From assembly GCA_015680685.1 (NCBI GenBank), contig MNCI01008118.1, forward strand, positions 115,993 to 179,992: a stretch of 64,000 nt of DNA. The letters are read 5' to 3'. Positions 51,001-56,859 of this stretch are shown here, in pieces. Source of the stretch: Gnetum montanum. Taxonomy: Eukaryota; Streptophyta; Gnetopsida; Gnetales; Gnetaceae. The position numbers were made by a program, and so were the translations under genes. The stretch's first letter is position 1. Every line of letters begins with the position of its first letter. A model generated the notes under the pieces. That model saw nothing but the letters and a program-made list of their open reading frames with translations, searched no databases and was not told where the DNA came from.

Positions 51001-53369
51001 CCATACACGTGCTTGCGTAGGCCTAATATCATTAGTCATTGGACCTAAGAGGATGAGTTGCATAATACTTGAACGTCTTTTATGAAACATCTTTTGTAAG
51101 TGTATACCCATCTCATGTATAATCCCTGGTCAGCTATCTGTTTCCATAATTCACACCATTGTAGTGTCGAGTTTACTATAACTCCCATTTGTAGTAGTAT
51201 GCAACTTACAACATGATAACTGAACATCTTGATTGAAATTAGTGCAAAACTAGATATTTAAGTGTGAGTGCCTAATCATTGATGTCTTTTTTAAAAACTG
51301 AGCTGTTGTTTATTAACTACATTTGCTTATGTTGGTACCAGCAACTGAATTTATTTGCCATGGATCTAACAGAATTTGTTCTTAGGGTTGTGATGCTGAA
51401 TATGCCCTGTTCATCTTATGAGATGATAGTTCTCATGTCTCATAAGAAATATTACTGATATTACAGGAATGTTCAAAAGATAAAACAATGAGATATACTA
51501 AATGAATAAAAAGTGAAGCATGTAGCCAGGAAAAGCCAACCTTCCTTTCCTCAATCAAGCCAAGGGATATTTCAAGCCCTAATTACATGTTACACAAAAA
51601 GACATCCAAAAGCAAACTATGTTCTTTAGAAAGATATAGAAAGTTTCATCTTTATCACTTACTTTCATATGTAATAAGCTAATAATAGCTTCACATCCCT
51701 CACAATGTAGAAATTTTCTTTTGAAAAATAATTAAATAACATAAGAGCTCTTTCAAGATTTGGCTTTACATATACAAAAAATAGGACTTTAAATTGCATG
51801 CATATTCCTTTATTTTCTAGAATAATTTTATTTTTAAAAATAGTAGGTGAAATTAGGCTATCTACGTTCTAAACTAATAGTGCTTTGGATTTCATCACAT
51901 TCAATCTCATGATTTTGCTCTTCATAAAATATAGCTTCAAAGATGAACTTTAACGGGTACTAACATCCACAATCACTACTGCCTGGTTAGTTTTGAAGTT
52001 TTATATTCAATGACTAGACATTGAAATGATAAGCATCTTCATGTGTATAGCAATTTGATCCTTTGCCCCTGCCATTACAAAACGTCCCTGCCTCATGATC
52101 TTTGGACATTCAAAGTTGATGAAATTGGAATGAGGATTGGTGATTAGATGCTTCTTGTGTAAACTTGCAATCCTACCATTAATTGTTCTCAGAAATTATC
52201 TATGTGAAGGAAATATTTTGTACCACATTGTTAGCTTGTGTGGCGGTTTGTAGTAGTAAGGTAGGAAAGAAATCCGATTCAAATCAAGTTTTGCATGCAT
52301 TGCTGTTAGCCTGAACTAGTGGTCGAATAACTGACATCATCTGGTATAGAATAATATTTTTCTGCATTTAAGAATGAACAAGATTGAAAGTTGTAGGTTT
52401 GGGATGGGATGAAACCATATGAATGAATTTGTTTGAAATTCTCGTTTTCAGATTGGTTGCCCGTGTAGTAGTCCTTGATCCTGTTTTTATTTGGTTGATG
52501 TCTAGGATACCAACAAATTTCTGGGTGTTCAATGAATCTAGATTTTCTCATTGATTAAATCTTCTTTTTGATTGTTGAAAAATTTGTTTGAAGCTCTTTG
52601 CTACAATATGCTCATCTTCTCCATGGCTACTTGGGTTGTAAGCTCTCTGAATCTGTTTAAGGATTAGGCCATCTAGGAGCTTCCACCTAAAATGATCTGG
52701 TTTGGGGCTGGGGAGATTGTGGGTTCGTCTTTTCACATTTCACAGATCAGATAACCTCGTCAGCTTTCAAACATGCCAAACACCTTTTATATCTTACCAG
52801 AAATTTTGATATCCAGGATTTTAAGGCGTTTCCCAAATATAACTAGCAAATTGCTCCCTTTGCAGAGCACTTATGCCTCCTAGGGTAATAATGGTACTTC
52901 ATCTCTAGTTCCAACTTGCAACTTACTGGTTGGCAAATCAATTGAATAGCAATTGCGCTGATACATCATTAGTAACAACCATTATAAAGAATATTGTATG
53001 ATTAAGCTACAATAACAAGAACCTCTCATCTGGAGGTGTAATTTGAAACTGAAACTGAAACTGTTATTAAGTATATTAAGTATGCCTAAGGCCCTATAGA
53101 TCTAATAGACCAGTTCAGTTTCAACAATATTTTGAATAATACTGGTATATTTCAGCAATCTATGAGTATCAAACCTGTGATTTGTAAAGTGCATTGACTG
53201 TTTGAGAACTCCTATTGTAAAAAAATATCTGTAATGTTTTAGGATGAACTTACAATTTATTTCTATAATGTAACTTGTTTTGCTGCTAATAACTGTGTTT
53301 CAGGGCTTGTTAGGTTCGGAGAAGCAAGCTATAGAAAGTTCATTGCAGTGTGGTGGTCCTTTGTTCTAG
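3352..53369 (+). CDS. IPO9: Importin-9 (karyopherin-beta family nuclear import receptor), complete gene, 33 coding exons
   Basis: The joined exons give 1029 residues that follow, from end to end, the plant importin-9 family as I know it (Arabidopsis At1g26170 type). The family binds RanGTP and carries histones and other basic cargo through nuclear pores; that role comes from family knowledge. The N-terminal importin-beta region is in exons 1-4, with the hallmark DWPEEWPEL at about residues 126-134. HEAT-type helices follow, and an acidic loop (DDEWEELEDGE, from about residue 922) lies near the C-terminus, where this family has an acidic insert. All 33 exon phases join without a stop. Start 3352 is preferred because the protein then begins like relatives and has G at -3 and +4; in-frame ATGs also lie upstream (3289, 3316, 3325) and downstream (3364). 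The stop is TAG at 53367. Exon coordinates are in the block entries. The gene spans 50 kb, mostly transposon-filled introns, yet shows no inactivating lesion. Confidence 0.95.
5231..5401 (+). other. U12-type AT-AC intron of importin-9 (intron 2)
   Basis: The intron begins ATATCCTTTG and ends CTTAC. The perfect U12 branch-point consensus TTCCTTGAC lies at 5383-5391, with its A 11 nt before the intron end. Splicing joins CAA (Gln) to TTG (Leu) in phase 0 and gives GLRQ-LAAVLLKQ, as relatives read. No GT-AG alternative keeps frame and conservation. The minor spliceosome (U11/U12, U4atac/U6atac) would be required. Confidence 0.92.
7690..9240 (-). mobile_element. J-domain LINE, copy A (5'-truncated)
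   Basis: The T-tract at 7693 is the A-tail of a minus-strand LINE. Reading the - strand from 9225: a module with VWKLQGPHFAFLKCLQQG and NLPKFFLESL, a Pro-rich linker, an Ala/Glu/Gln coiled coil (about 8660-8350), then a J-like domain (about 8335-8060) with QWLWDNKCPYVIMKV, LRRFIRRTSAKLHPDAL and a C-terminal CPC pair. A 3' UTR with GGGGGTTCTTCTCCCC follows. The RT part is absent, as expected for 5' truncation. In-frame stops are mostly TAG. It lies in intron 9 of importin-9 in antisense. Confidence 0.8.
9678..10151. repeat. Tandem duplication, two 237-bp units
   Basis: Units 9678-9914 and 9915-10151 differ at only a few bases (for example ATAAGCATC versus ATAGGCATC). The high identity suggests a recent duplication, or an assembly artefact. 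No coding potential is recognised. Confidence 0.9.
10152..14431. other. Intron 9 interior, unidentified
   Basis: About 4.3 kb with many short broken ORFs on both strands and no motif I can name. A minus-strand ORF at 13926-14174 has a lone CSHYKRITNLKRDCP, like a damaged zinc knuckle. 13400-13490 repeats ATTTTAACTTTAACAATGAGTT twice. Confidence 0.4.
14432..14594 (+). mobile_element. tRNA-derived SINE, tail type A
   Basis: Head GAGGTGTTAACTTAGTGG carries a pol III A box, and ATAGGTTGAATTCC about 40 nt on is a B box, as in a tRNA. The body reaches ACTGAGTTATG, then the type A tail with CCAATAGATCCAAGAGGGTC. Further copies are at 49475 and 55416. Confidence 0.75.
14595..14760 (+). mobile_element. 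tRNA-derived SINE, tail type B
   Basis: It starts immediately after the preceding SINE with the same head (AATGAGGTGTTAGCCTAGTGG minus the last base) and B box TCAAGTTCAATTC. After CACTGAGTTATAAA it continues with CTTGGGGTGTACC and TTCACTTATTTCGGGTTCC, unlike the tail of its neighbour. The same tail is at 55889 and, inverted, at 56486 and 53931. Confidence 0.7.
15527..15721 (+). CDS. IPO9: Importin-9 exons 10-11 (residues 327-365)
   Basis: Exons 15527-15574 (LFELLLTLVGHNKLAK) and 15653-15721 (starting AFKKHLDELAYYIIGYM). Both are in phase 0 with GT-AG borders. They sit between an 8.5-kb intron 9 and an 8.2-kb intron 11. Family relatives have the corresponding LFEFLSTIV and LVYQTVAFLQITEQQ segments here. 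Confidence 0.93.
17284..19500 (+). mobile_element. J-domain LINE, copy C (ORF2 end through J domain)
   Basis: It begins in the ORF2 C-terminal part (GGLGVPYFEDCIMLGHYNL), continues to the zf-RVT region (RSMHDCHIIWKGQIPEKSK, then CLLCLNRIDETQEHFLFDC at about 17708-17765) and LWKELVDAMG. With one 1-nt frameshift near 18050 it goes on into the conserved module (RGIWICLIEEAIAEYIGLP; KLQGVHLGFLRCL; INLPKFFFATLQRK), a coiled coil (about 18660-18960) and a decayed J domain (HWFMAGKCQYV; CVRRMFFALHPGKVG; IIQQAAGFLSS), ending near a C-x-C pair at 19250. HPD has become HPG. Stops are mainly TAG at Gln positions, with some TAA and TGA. It is in sense within intron 11. Confidence 0.8.
20059..20080. repeat. 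(AAT)n microsatellite
   Basis: About seven TAA/AAT units in intron 11. Confidence 0.9.
20741..20761. repeat. (GA)n microsatellite ending in an ambiguous base
   Basis: Ten GA units followed by N at 20762; the assembly may have collapsed or joined here. About 30-150 nt upstream are three B-box-like words (GAATCGAACCT, GAATTGAACTT, GAATTGAACTT) on the - strand. Confidence 0.9.
21057..21145. repeat. 44-bp direct repeat around a single N
   Basis: 21057-21100 and 21102-21145 are identical and separated by one N. This looks like an uncollapsed join between overlapping contigs, not biology. Confidence 0.9.
21985..23300 (+). mobile_element. RTE-type LINE reverse transcriptase relic
   Basis: Across several frames the order of RTE-clade RT motifs is preserved: ILPIYKNKGD, YRGIKLMNYTMKLWEKV, NQFGFMFRRSTMEAIFLL, FISLEKAYDRVSQEI, MYDGATT, and later blocks up to WMLNVIRKD. 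Many stops (TAG, TAA) and frameshifts make it inactive. It lies in sense in intron 11, about 0.7 kb before exon 12. Confidence 0.8.
23963..24038 (+). CDS. IPO9: Importin-9 exon 12 (residues 366-391)
   Basis: A 76-nt exon encoding AEMWVADPNQYACDEDDMQY followed by SCRVS. It matches the family segment around FVADEDEGSYSCRIS. It ends in phase 1 before GTGAGA. RTE-type LINE fragments in opposite orientations lie on either side of it. The codon spanning the exon 12/13 junction reads Cys where relatives have Gly. Confidence 0.93.
24380..25700 (-). mobile_element. RTE-type LINE reverse transcriptase relic, inverted
   Basis: On the - strand: MYDFIDLEKVYDRIPI (about 25050-25003), then MLDKYIKVIQNIYEGGTT and a diverged downstream region including FRWMLNLTRGDEL-like sequence. 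This is the same clade as 21985-23300, in the opposite orientation, on the other side of exon 12. Broken by stops. Confidence 0.7.
26884..28723 (+). CDS. IPO9: Importin-9 exons 13-20 (residues 391-617)
   Basis: Exons: 26884-27014, 27500-27559, 27679-27748, 27842-27903, 28040-28101, 28195-28318, 28444-28501, 28611-28723. They encode central HEAT repeats, including LREAAVLAIGSISEQ, PPVKVGACKALCKLLP and FISPLVLNVWAKNISDPF. The introns after exons 18 and 19 begin with GC instead of GT (28319 and 28502); only these borders keep the frame and the family alignment. Intron 12 before this block holds an RTE-type LINE. I see no repeats in the short introns inside it. Confidence 0.93.
28319..28443 (+). 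other. GC-AG intron 18 of importin-9
   Basis: Donor CAT|GCAAGT, acceptor GGTACAG. Splicing gives LLEH-ASDETL in phase 0, which matches the family. There is no GT donor nearby that preserves the frame. Confidence 0.85.
28502..28610 (+). other. GC-AG intron 19 of importin-9
   Basis: Donor AAAGCAG|GCAATT, acceptor CATTACAG. Splicing gives AVKAD-KETSVAVEP and leaves exon 20 in the conserved frame. This is the second GC-AG intron in a row; the intervening exon is only 58 nt. Confidence 0.82.
30056..30091. repeat. (AG)n microsatellite
   Basis: About 18 dinucleotide units in intron 20. Confidence 0.95.
30209..30292. repeat. 31-bp tandem repeat, three units
   Basis: Units start at 30209, 30240 and 30271 with TGTTGACAAACCTCCTC; the third is partial. 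They lie just upstream of the TATA-like CTATAAATAC, as enhancer-type repeats do in some LTRs. Confidence 0.85.
31594..32975 (+). CDS. IPO9: Importin-9 exons 21-26 (residues 618-835)
   Basis: Exons: 31594-31671, 31790-31852, 31971-32066, 32142-32251, 32583-32772, 32861-32975. Recognisable segments are VIKNVPGCLNPLLSRVLP, AGTLDLLTMLIK, YILQLILHLPSYLAM and LLISIPANAHQNS, then YVMSEWTKQQG, which is strongly conserved in plant importin-9. All introns are GT-AG. The next intron (32976-37674) contains the assembly gap and several retroelements. Confidence 0.95.
33050..33680 (+). mobile_element. LINE 3' part with zinc-finger end and SINE-like tail
   Basis: The frame at 33372-33584 reads SHYFRIATGRWVQIPKEER then CCLCNQRTIEDEDHIFREC, the C-terminal Cys/His finger of a LINE ORF2 clade different from the J-domain LINEs. 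The following 3' end has CCAATAGATCCTAAGGGTCT (33635-33654) and TTTCAGTTTCAC, which match the type A tails of the SINEs in this window. It is a candidate partner LINE. Confidence 0.55.
33675..34640 (-). mobile_element. Ty3/gypsy RNase H end and integrase relic
   Basis: On the - strand from about 34630: HKGNNKITDPLSR (end of RNase H), a linker, KCLIYQEVKDEYRRPA (integrase zinc-binding region), SINSIVGFPRPQ, RSKSAHLVSVKTTYDAERIT, IYIKNIIRFPGMPL and, near 33730-33680, a diverged YIGKNPSKVLYGRKCETE. These are the ordered landmarks of plant Ty3/gypsy pol. Several frameshifts and stops; no LTR is identified. Confidence 0.8.
34741..34759. repeat. (CAT)n microsatellite
   Basis: Six to seven CAT units in intron 26, followed by short CTAGCCTTATTC repeats. 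Confidence 0.9.
35429..35473. repeat. Short tandem repeat at the gap edge
   Basis: ACAACAACATGTGAAGGCA occurs twice with a 22-bp period and runs into the gap, so the gap may hide a longer array. Confidence 0.8.
35474..36092. other. Assembly gap (619 N)
   Basis: Run of N. ORFs spanning it are artefacts. The sequence changes abruptly from AT-rich on the left to very GC-rich on the right. Confidence 1.
36093..37084 (+). mobile_element. J-domain LINE, copy B (GC-rich, 5' lost in gap)
   Basis: One frame runs from 36250 to about 36905: a Pro-rich start, a long Glu/Gln/Arg coiled coil (about 36290-36640), then RQWLRGGRCPYLILGI, SSWAELRRHIHRTSARFHPD (HPD at 36753-36761), QGIQQAASFMDMEDHRNTLD and LERPDCTC before TGA. 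This is the clearest J domain of the four copies: helix I Y-LILGI, helix II ELRRHI, the HPD loop. Internal stops are four TAGs at Gln positions and one TGA. Composition is far more GC-rich than the rest of the window, with many CpG, so it may be younger. It ends at a minus-strand LINE tail. Confidence 0.85.
37085..37172 (-). mobile_element. LINE 3' end fragment with A-tail
   Basis: A T-tract from 37087 is followed by GAGAAAGTAGTCAGGATTAT. Inverted, this is the end AATATAATCCTGACTACTTTC-A(n), close to the ends at 46311-46340 and 48545-48580. A very short 5'-truncated insertion. Confidence 0.6.
37675..39445 (+). CDS. IPO9: Importin-9 exons 27-32 (residues 835-1008)
   Basis: Exons: 37675-37787, 37890-37970, 38055-38120, 38971-39096, 39195-39248, 39365-39445. 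They encode GEIHGSYQIKVT, VTRSRSKEAPDQWTTISLPS, MLSLLAQMLIEIQEQ, then the acidic stretch DDEWEELEDGE and DPLTAADPLNE, matching the acidic loop and C-terminal segment of the family. In exon 30 an acidic run is followed by a Ser/Thr-rich piece. All borders are GT-AG. Confidence 0.95.
39818..39834. repeat. Target-site duplication, left copy
   Basis: AAATCAGTAGCTAAATC, repeated at 46340-46356. It borders the J-domain LINE copy D. Confidence 0.85.
40942..41175 (+). repeat. 78-bp tandem repeat, three units, in frame within LINE ORF2
   Basis: Units 40942-41019, 41020-41097, 41098-41175, nearly identical. 78 bp is 26 codons, so LACTALLAMAKYVASVVAP is repeated three times without a frame change. It sits in the segment after the RT palm. 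Confidence 0.9.
42336..43095. other. Insertion of unknown type inside LINE copy D
   Basis: Copies A and C read straight through this point of the module; copy D has about 0.75 kb extra, with no recognisable coding region. Words such as GATGTCTACTC and GTGTCTA recur near 42490-42720. Borders are approximate. Confidence 0.5.
43941..45838 (-). mobile_element. LINE without J domain, inserted into copy D
   Basis: The T-tract at 43942 is its A-tail; GGGGTTCACCCC lies in its 3' UTR. On the - strand: GDPLLPYL (near 45837), ADNLYR, LRYADHTIIFSP, KDKKVMQALDGFCQSTRLEI, KLASYTGMFLSSASKLTRAK, VRNFLWSGGEEFH, then a decayed end with WLKRNACMIRAK. It is 5'-truncated inside the RT and has no coiled coil or J domain. 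No convincing target-site duplication; about nine codons of the host J domain are missing at the junction. Confidence 0.8.
46343..47257. other. Intron 32 stretch, nothing recognised
   Basis: AT-rich sequence after the 46340-46356 target-site duplication; no coding region or repeat identified. Confidence 0.4.
47258..47395 (-). mobile_element. Second SINE-like family, copy 1
   Basis: Inverted, it reads GGAGTAATGGTAAGGTGTTT (A-box region), TCAAGTTGCAAGACC, then GGTTTAAACCTGGGCACA (B-box region) and GATGATGAGCA...CTAGGTGACGATC. It shares this order with 55660-55830 on the + strand. Confidence 0.5.
47575..48520. repeat. Dispersed repeat copy 1, split by a hAT-like insertion
   Basis: 47575-47965 and 48404-48520 together parallel 51465-51790: shared words include CTAAATGAATAA, CAATCAAGC, CTAATTACATGTTA, TTTCATATGTAAT and CTCTTTCAAGATTTGGCTTT. 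Only this copy carries the 438-bp segment 47966-48403. Confidence 0.65.
47966..48403. mobile_element. hAT-like non-autonomous DNA element
   Basis: It is flanked by CCTTACATC on both sides (47957-47965 and 48404-48412). The left end is (C)AGTGTTATACAAGG; the inverted right end is CTATGTTTCACAGG, an imperfect terminal repeat. Inner GGGATG/CATCCC words occur in opposite orientation near both ends. The empty site is seen in the sister repeat near 51690. No transposase. Confidence 0.55.
48545..49430 (-). mobile_element. LINE 3'-end-derived segment
   Basis: The T-rich start and inverted end ATAATATAATCAACCTGGC match the ends at 46311 and 37085. A minus-strand frame of 203 codons (48571-49182) is open but Pro/Trp-rich in places, has no recognised domain and reads into the A-tail, so I regard it as 3' region, not a gene. 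49191-49430 has a further decayed frame. Confidence 0.5.
49475..49627 (+). mobile_element. tRNA-derived SINE, tail type A
   Basis: AATGAGGTGTTAGCTTAGTG head with A box, B box CAGGTTCAATTCC, CATTGAGTTATAAA, then TGATAGATCCAAGGGGTCTC. Confidence 0.8.
49632..49729. repeat. 49-bp tandem duplication after the SINE
   Basis: Units 49632-49680 and 49681-49729 share GTTCAGTTTCAGTTTGAAAC and GCAAGAAAAACAAATA. They abut the SINE tail, and related GAAACTGAAACTG words occur at 53041. Confidence 0.85.
50535..51440. repeat. Pair of diverged direct repeats
   Basis: 50535-50660 and 51272-51400 share ATCATTGATGTCTTTCTTG-type, AACTACAT...GATGTTGGTA, GGATC(C/T)AA(T/C)AGAATTTG and TATGAGATGATAGTT words in order. 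Type unknown, possibly an old LTR or MITE pair. Confidence 0.5.
51465..51790. repeat. Dispersed repeat copy 2 (without insertion)
   Basis: Sister of 47575-48520. It reads straight through the point where copy 1 has the hAT-like insertion (AATAGCTTCACATCCCTCACA). Confidence 0.65.
51800..53303. other. End of intron 32, nothing firm
   Basis: Short ORFs only. 53041-53125 inverted contains the SINE tail motif GGTCTATTAGATCTATAGGG-like sequence and GAAACTGAAACTG words, a likely SINE tail fragment. Confidence 0.4.
53304..53369 (+). CDS. IPO9: Importin-9 terminal coding exon 33 (residues 1009-1029)
   Basis: The last 21 residues begin GLLGSEKQAIESSLQ and end CGGPLF before TAG at 53367. The acceptor is TGTGTTTCAG, 13.86 kb after exon 32. 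Relatives end in a similar helix (CQGLTNAQRNVIHMAL), but this tail is less conserved. The 3' UTR follows. Confidence 0.85.
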   Translation, partial: GLLGSEKQAIESSLQCGGPLF

Positions 53370-53673
53370 TTATATGGAGCCCAAGATGATTGATTCATTC
53401 TTTCATTTTTCAAGAAATTTTGTTCATGTTAAGTTAGTGTGATAGTTTGTTACATTCCCTAGGTAAATATAATCTTTTGGACATTCATGTAAAGCATTGT
53501 AAATTAGGTTGTTGCAGATTGTGTCATCTGTAAGCATTATTTTCGGAAGCCAATCATAATTCAATTTCTTTTGTCCCATTTTGTTGGGACAAGGCTAGAA
53601 TGATGATGATGATTATGATGAAGATAGAGGTTCATCTTCCTTTGATTGTATACTCTAATGAACAATTAATAAA
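53370..53673 (+). other. Importin-9 3' UTR with possible poly(A) signal
   Basis: Non-coding sequence follows the stop. The first canonical AATAAA after it is at 53668-53673 (context TTAATAAATATG). Plant poly(A) signals are loose, so the true end could be earlier, around 53500-53560. I see no other gene here. Confidence 0.35.
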
Positions 53674-53930
53674 TATGATGTTTTTATTCTTGATTAATGT
53701 GAACAGAATAATGTAAATGCAAATACGTTTCTAATTGTGACATATTTTCTAAAGGAACTAGTTCATCAAGTGCAGTGAAAAAGTACAGAATGTATAAATG
53801 GCCGGCAACACAAAGAATTAATGATGGTTTTTGTTTTAAAATTTTAAATTGTGGTTGGGCTAAAAGATTGATATTAAACTAGTTTAGTTATACAAGGGAT
53901 GAAGAACCTAGAACTCTCTTTATTAATATT

Positions 53931-54008
53931 TATCTCCAAGACATAATCCAATTATAACTCAGCATTGCTTAATAGAAACCTAAAACATGGAGCTTTCAAA
54001 TCATGAGT
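53931..54008 (-). mobile_element. SINE fragment, tail type B
   Basis: Inverted it reads AGCTCCATGTTTTAGGTTTC, GCTGAGTTATAATTGGATTA and GTCTTGGAGATAAATA, matching the B-box half and type B tail at 55889 and 56486. Confidence 0.55.
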
Positions 54009-54330
54009 TTATCAATGTAGTTGTAATATATATCTATTATTCAGTTGAGAGAATATTTTTATTTTTTTAAATTCATGAAATCTTAGAATAGATTCATAGT
54101 GAATTGAACTCTTACCTTTTTCTATGGAGAATATTTTCATATTGAAAAATAAAATCAAAATCAATGTTAAATGATTCTTATCATGGTAGTTTGCTTTGAA
54201 ATTTTGTGTTAGTTTTTACTAGTATACATAGAAACCTTTATACATTATTGCCATTACATACCTATAATAATTTCTATGAAAAACTTCATCTCTTAGGCTA
54301 GTGTTATGATCATAATTATTTATTTTTCAT

Positions 54331-54432
54331 AATGAAGTTTAGCTAATTGGCTCTTGGCCTCTTATCAAAAAAGAGATGAAATTTTTGGCATGGAAATCCC
54401 AAGTCATAGGTTCAATTCTAATAAGCTATGTG
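54331..54432 (+). mobile_element. SINE head fragment, degenerate
   Basis: TTAGCTAATTGGCTCTTGGC resembles the A-box region; CATAGGTTCAATTCTAAT is the B box. The tail is not recognised. Confidence 0.4.
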
Positions 54433-55415
54433 GGTTTGACATGAAGTTGTTTATTTAGGGTTGGATCTTCTATGATCAATTTCTTGTGAGATCATTACCA
54501 CTTCCAACCTTGATTGCTTGACCTATCTATTTTCAAAAATAATTAACCCAACACAAAACGTTATGTATGTAGGTTGCAATCTAGTTTAAATCTATAATTT
54601 TAGTTGAAATAAAAAAAAGACTTGTATGCAACCAATCATGATTTTCCTGCACGAGAATCATTTGTTTGAAAGAAATTTGAGGGATTGGTAAAAAAAAGGT
54701 TTAAGCTTCGAAAAGTTATGTAATCAATCATGATTTTTCAATGAGAAAAAGTTTTTTACTTAAAAGAAATTTGAGAGTTTGGTAAAAAGAAAAAATTGAG
54801 CTTTAAAAAGTTGACATGGTTTATTTTTACTTATTGTAATGCCATGAGGAAAAAACCAAGGTTGCTAGAGTTTGCAATAGATAATAATTTTTAAAGATAA
54901 AGTTAAGCTTGAAAAGTGCTACCACTACACCTTATCATCTATCAACGCAATTTTCTTGATCACATGTATATTTAAATAATTGTAATTGACCCACCATTGC
55001 CTAGGCAATTGAAAATAAAAATTAGAAAATGCCAAAAGTAATTAAAAGATCCAATCCTCTTTAATCAATTCCTTGCTTCCCCAAAATCTTATAAAAAAAG
55101 TTTAAAATAAAAAAAAATTCTTATAAAAGGCATCTCCAAAATTGATGGCATTTTCTTTAGACTCTCTTTTATGATGTTGATTTGATGTACTTTGAATGCT
55201 TTTTAAAACTATTATTCATTTTGAAATTGGTGGTTTGATAGATTCAAGAGTGTCTTGGCCGATGAAAATAAAAATTCAATTATAGTTCAATTTCCACTTT
55301 TTTCATATTCTTTTTGTTATATTTTAGAATGGTTCTTTTAGTGTAATGTTTAAGGATTAACATTATTTTTGTGCTCTATTTTTACCATGCCCTTGTTGCT
55401 GCTTGATATTTATAC
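54433..55415. other. Intergenic AT-rich stretch
   Basis: No gene seen. 54600-54830 has two diverged copies of AATCATGATTTT(C/T)CTG...AAAAG...AAAGAAATTTGAG, and 55215-55270 looks like a lone type A SINE tail (TTGATAGATTCAAGAGTGTC). Confidence 0.4.
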
Positions 55416-55573
55416 AATAAGGTGTTAGCTTAGTGGTAAGAGCCTTGGCTTGGAAATTGTAAGTCACAAGTTTGATTTCAAGGGCAATGTTGAGTTATGG
55501 ATTTAAAAACAAATTGTAAAAGGAATTCTAAAAATGCTTTGTTCAATAAGTTCCAAAGAGTCTCAATGGATTC
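55416..55573 (+). mobile_element. tRNA-derived SINE, tail type A
   Basis: AATAAGGTGTTAGCTTAGTG head, B box ACAAGTTTGATTTC, ATGTTGAGTTATGG, then TTCAATAAGTTCCAAAGAGT. Confidence 0.7.
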
Positions 55574-55659
55574 AGATATTTTTAAGAAATAGTGGATAGA
55601 GAAAACATGAAATTGAATTGTGTAGTCTAAAGCTTTAACTTAAAGCATTTTGTTTCTAA

Positions 55660-55830
55660 CTAGGGATTGTTATTTAATGATAATGTGCTTGTTTTTCAAG
55701 TTGGAAGATTGTGGGTTTGAGCTTGGGCACAACTACTCGAAGAGGTTAAACTTGTGATCATCCACTAGCCCTTTTGAACATGCTTGGCAGGATGAGCACT
55801 AAGACTTAGGGTGATGATCTTTTTTTTAAT
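55660..55830 (+). mobile_element. Second SINE-like family, copy 2
   Basis: AATGATAATGTGCTTGTTTT, TCAAGTTGGAAGATTGTGG, GGTTTGAGCTTGGGCACAAC, then GGATGAGCACTAAGACTTAG and a T-rich end. Same order as 47258-47395 inverted. Confidence 0.5.
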
Positions 55831-55888
55831 TTTGGTTGTAACTACTAAGTTAAATCTCTTAGATGACAAATTGTATGTTTTGCTTATA

Positions 55889-56045
55889 ACAATGATGTGT
55901 TAGCCTAGTGGTAAGACTCTTGATTTAGAAGCTCTAAGTCATGGGTTTAATTCTGATGGGTAATGTTGAGTTATAAAGTTCTATTTGGACTATATATCTT
56001 AGGGTGTACCAATGTTTCAATTATTTTGGTTCTAATCCCTTAATG
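55889..56045 (+). mobile_element. tRNA-derived SINE, tail type B
   Basis: AATGATGTGTTAGCCTAGTG head, B box ATGGGTTTAATTC, TGTTGAGTTATAAA, then CTTAGGGTGTACC and TTCAATTATTTTGGTTC. Confidence 0.75.
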
Positions 56046-56485
56046 AGGTAGGCTTTGAATATGAGTTTGAACACTTAAACATTGATTAACTAGTCATTAA
56101 GAGATTTTCATGAGTTTGACTTCTTTTACAAAAAATGGTGGACTAAACTTATAAATTGGAAGAAGACATTTTGACTTGGTATTAACAAATTAGCAAATGA
56201 ATGATCATAACTTTCTTTGTCCATTGATGAAATTAACTTTAACCCATAAACATTCAAGTAAGAATGTTAGCAAATGAGGTTATACACACCTATGTTCATC
56301 AAGTGAAGAAAAGATGGAGGAAATTTAAGATAGATTTTGAATCCTACTATGTATTAGGCTAAGCTTTTTCCCCCTTGTGTGAAATTTTGCTCATCATTTT
56401 ATTTATGATTCTTAGGTTTCAACACCTCCTTCCCCATCCATGGTAAGGAAATATTGGAACTCAAAATTTTTTTAACAATATTTAC

Positions 56486-56590
56486 CCCCAGGACATATAG
56501 TCCAATTATAACTTTATAAGTCAATATTGCCCACTAGAACCAAACCCATAACTTGGAGATACTAAATCAAAAGTAGGCTAACACCTTATT
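56486..56590 (-). mobile_element. SINE, inverted, tail type B
   Basis: Inverted: AATAAGGTGTTAGCCTACTT, TTATGGGTTTGGTTCTAG, ATTGACTTATAAAGTTATA, then GGACTATATGTCCTGGGGG. Confidence 0.65.
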
Positions 56591-56617
56591 ATTTCTTTGA
56601 TTTATTATAGATGTTGG

Positions 56618-56740
56618 ACCTCAAAAAATATATATTAAAAATAAAAATTTAGAATACAAAAGCNNNNNNNNNNNNNNNNNNNNNNNNNNNNNNNACCTCA
56701 AAAAATATATATTAAAAATAAAAATTTAGAATACAAAAGC
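56618..56740. other. Small gap (31 N) with identical 46-bp flanks
   Basis: 56618-56663 and 56695-56740 are identical on the two sides of the N run 56664-56694. The contig ends probably overlap, so the gap is likely artificial and the true sequence shorter. Confidence 0.9.
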
Positions 56741-56859
56741 AAAGGAGCACTATAGAGAGGAGAAACTCCAAATCAACAAAAAGAAAAGGCCTAATGGGTT
56801 TGGATATACCTTTTCATATTTTCATCCTTACAACAAATTCTGAAAAACCTCTCATTTGA

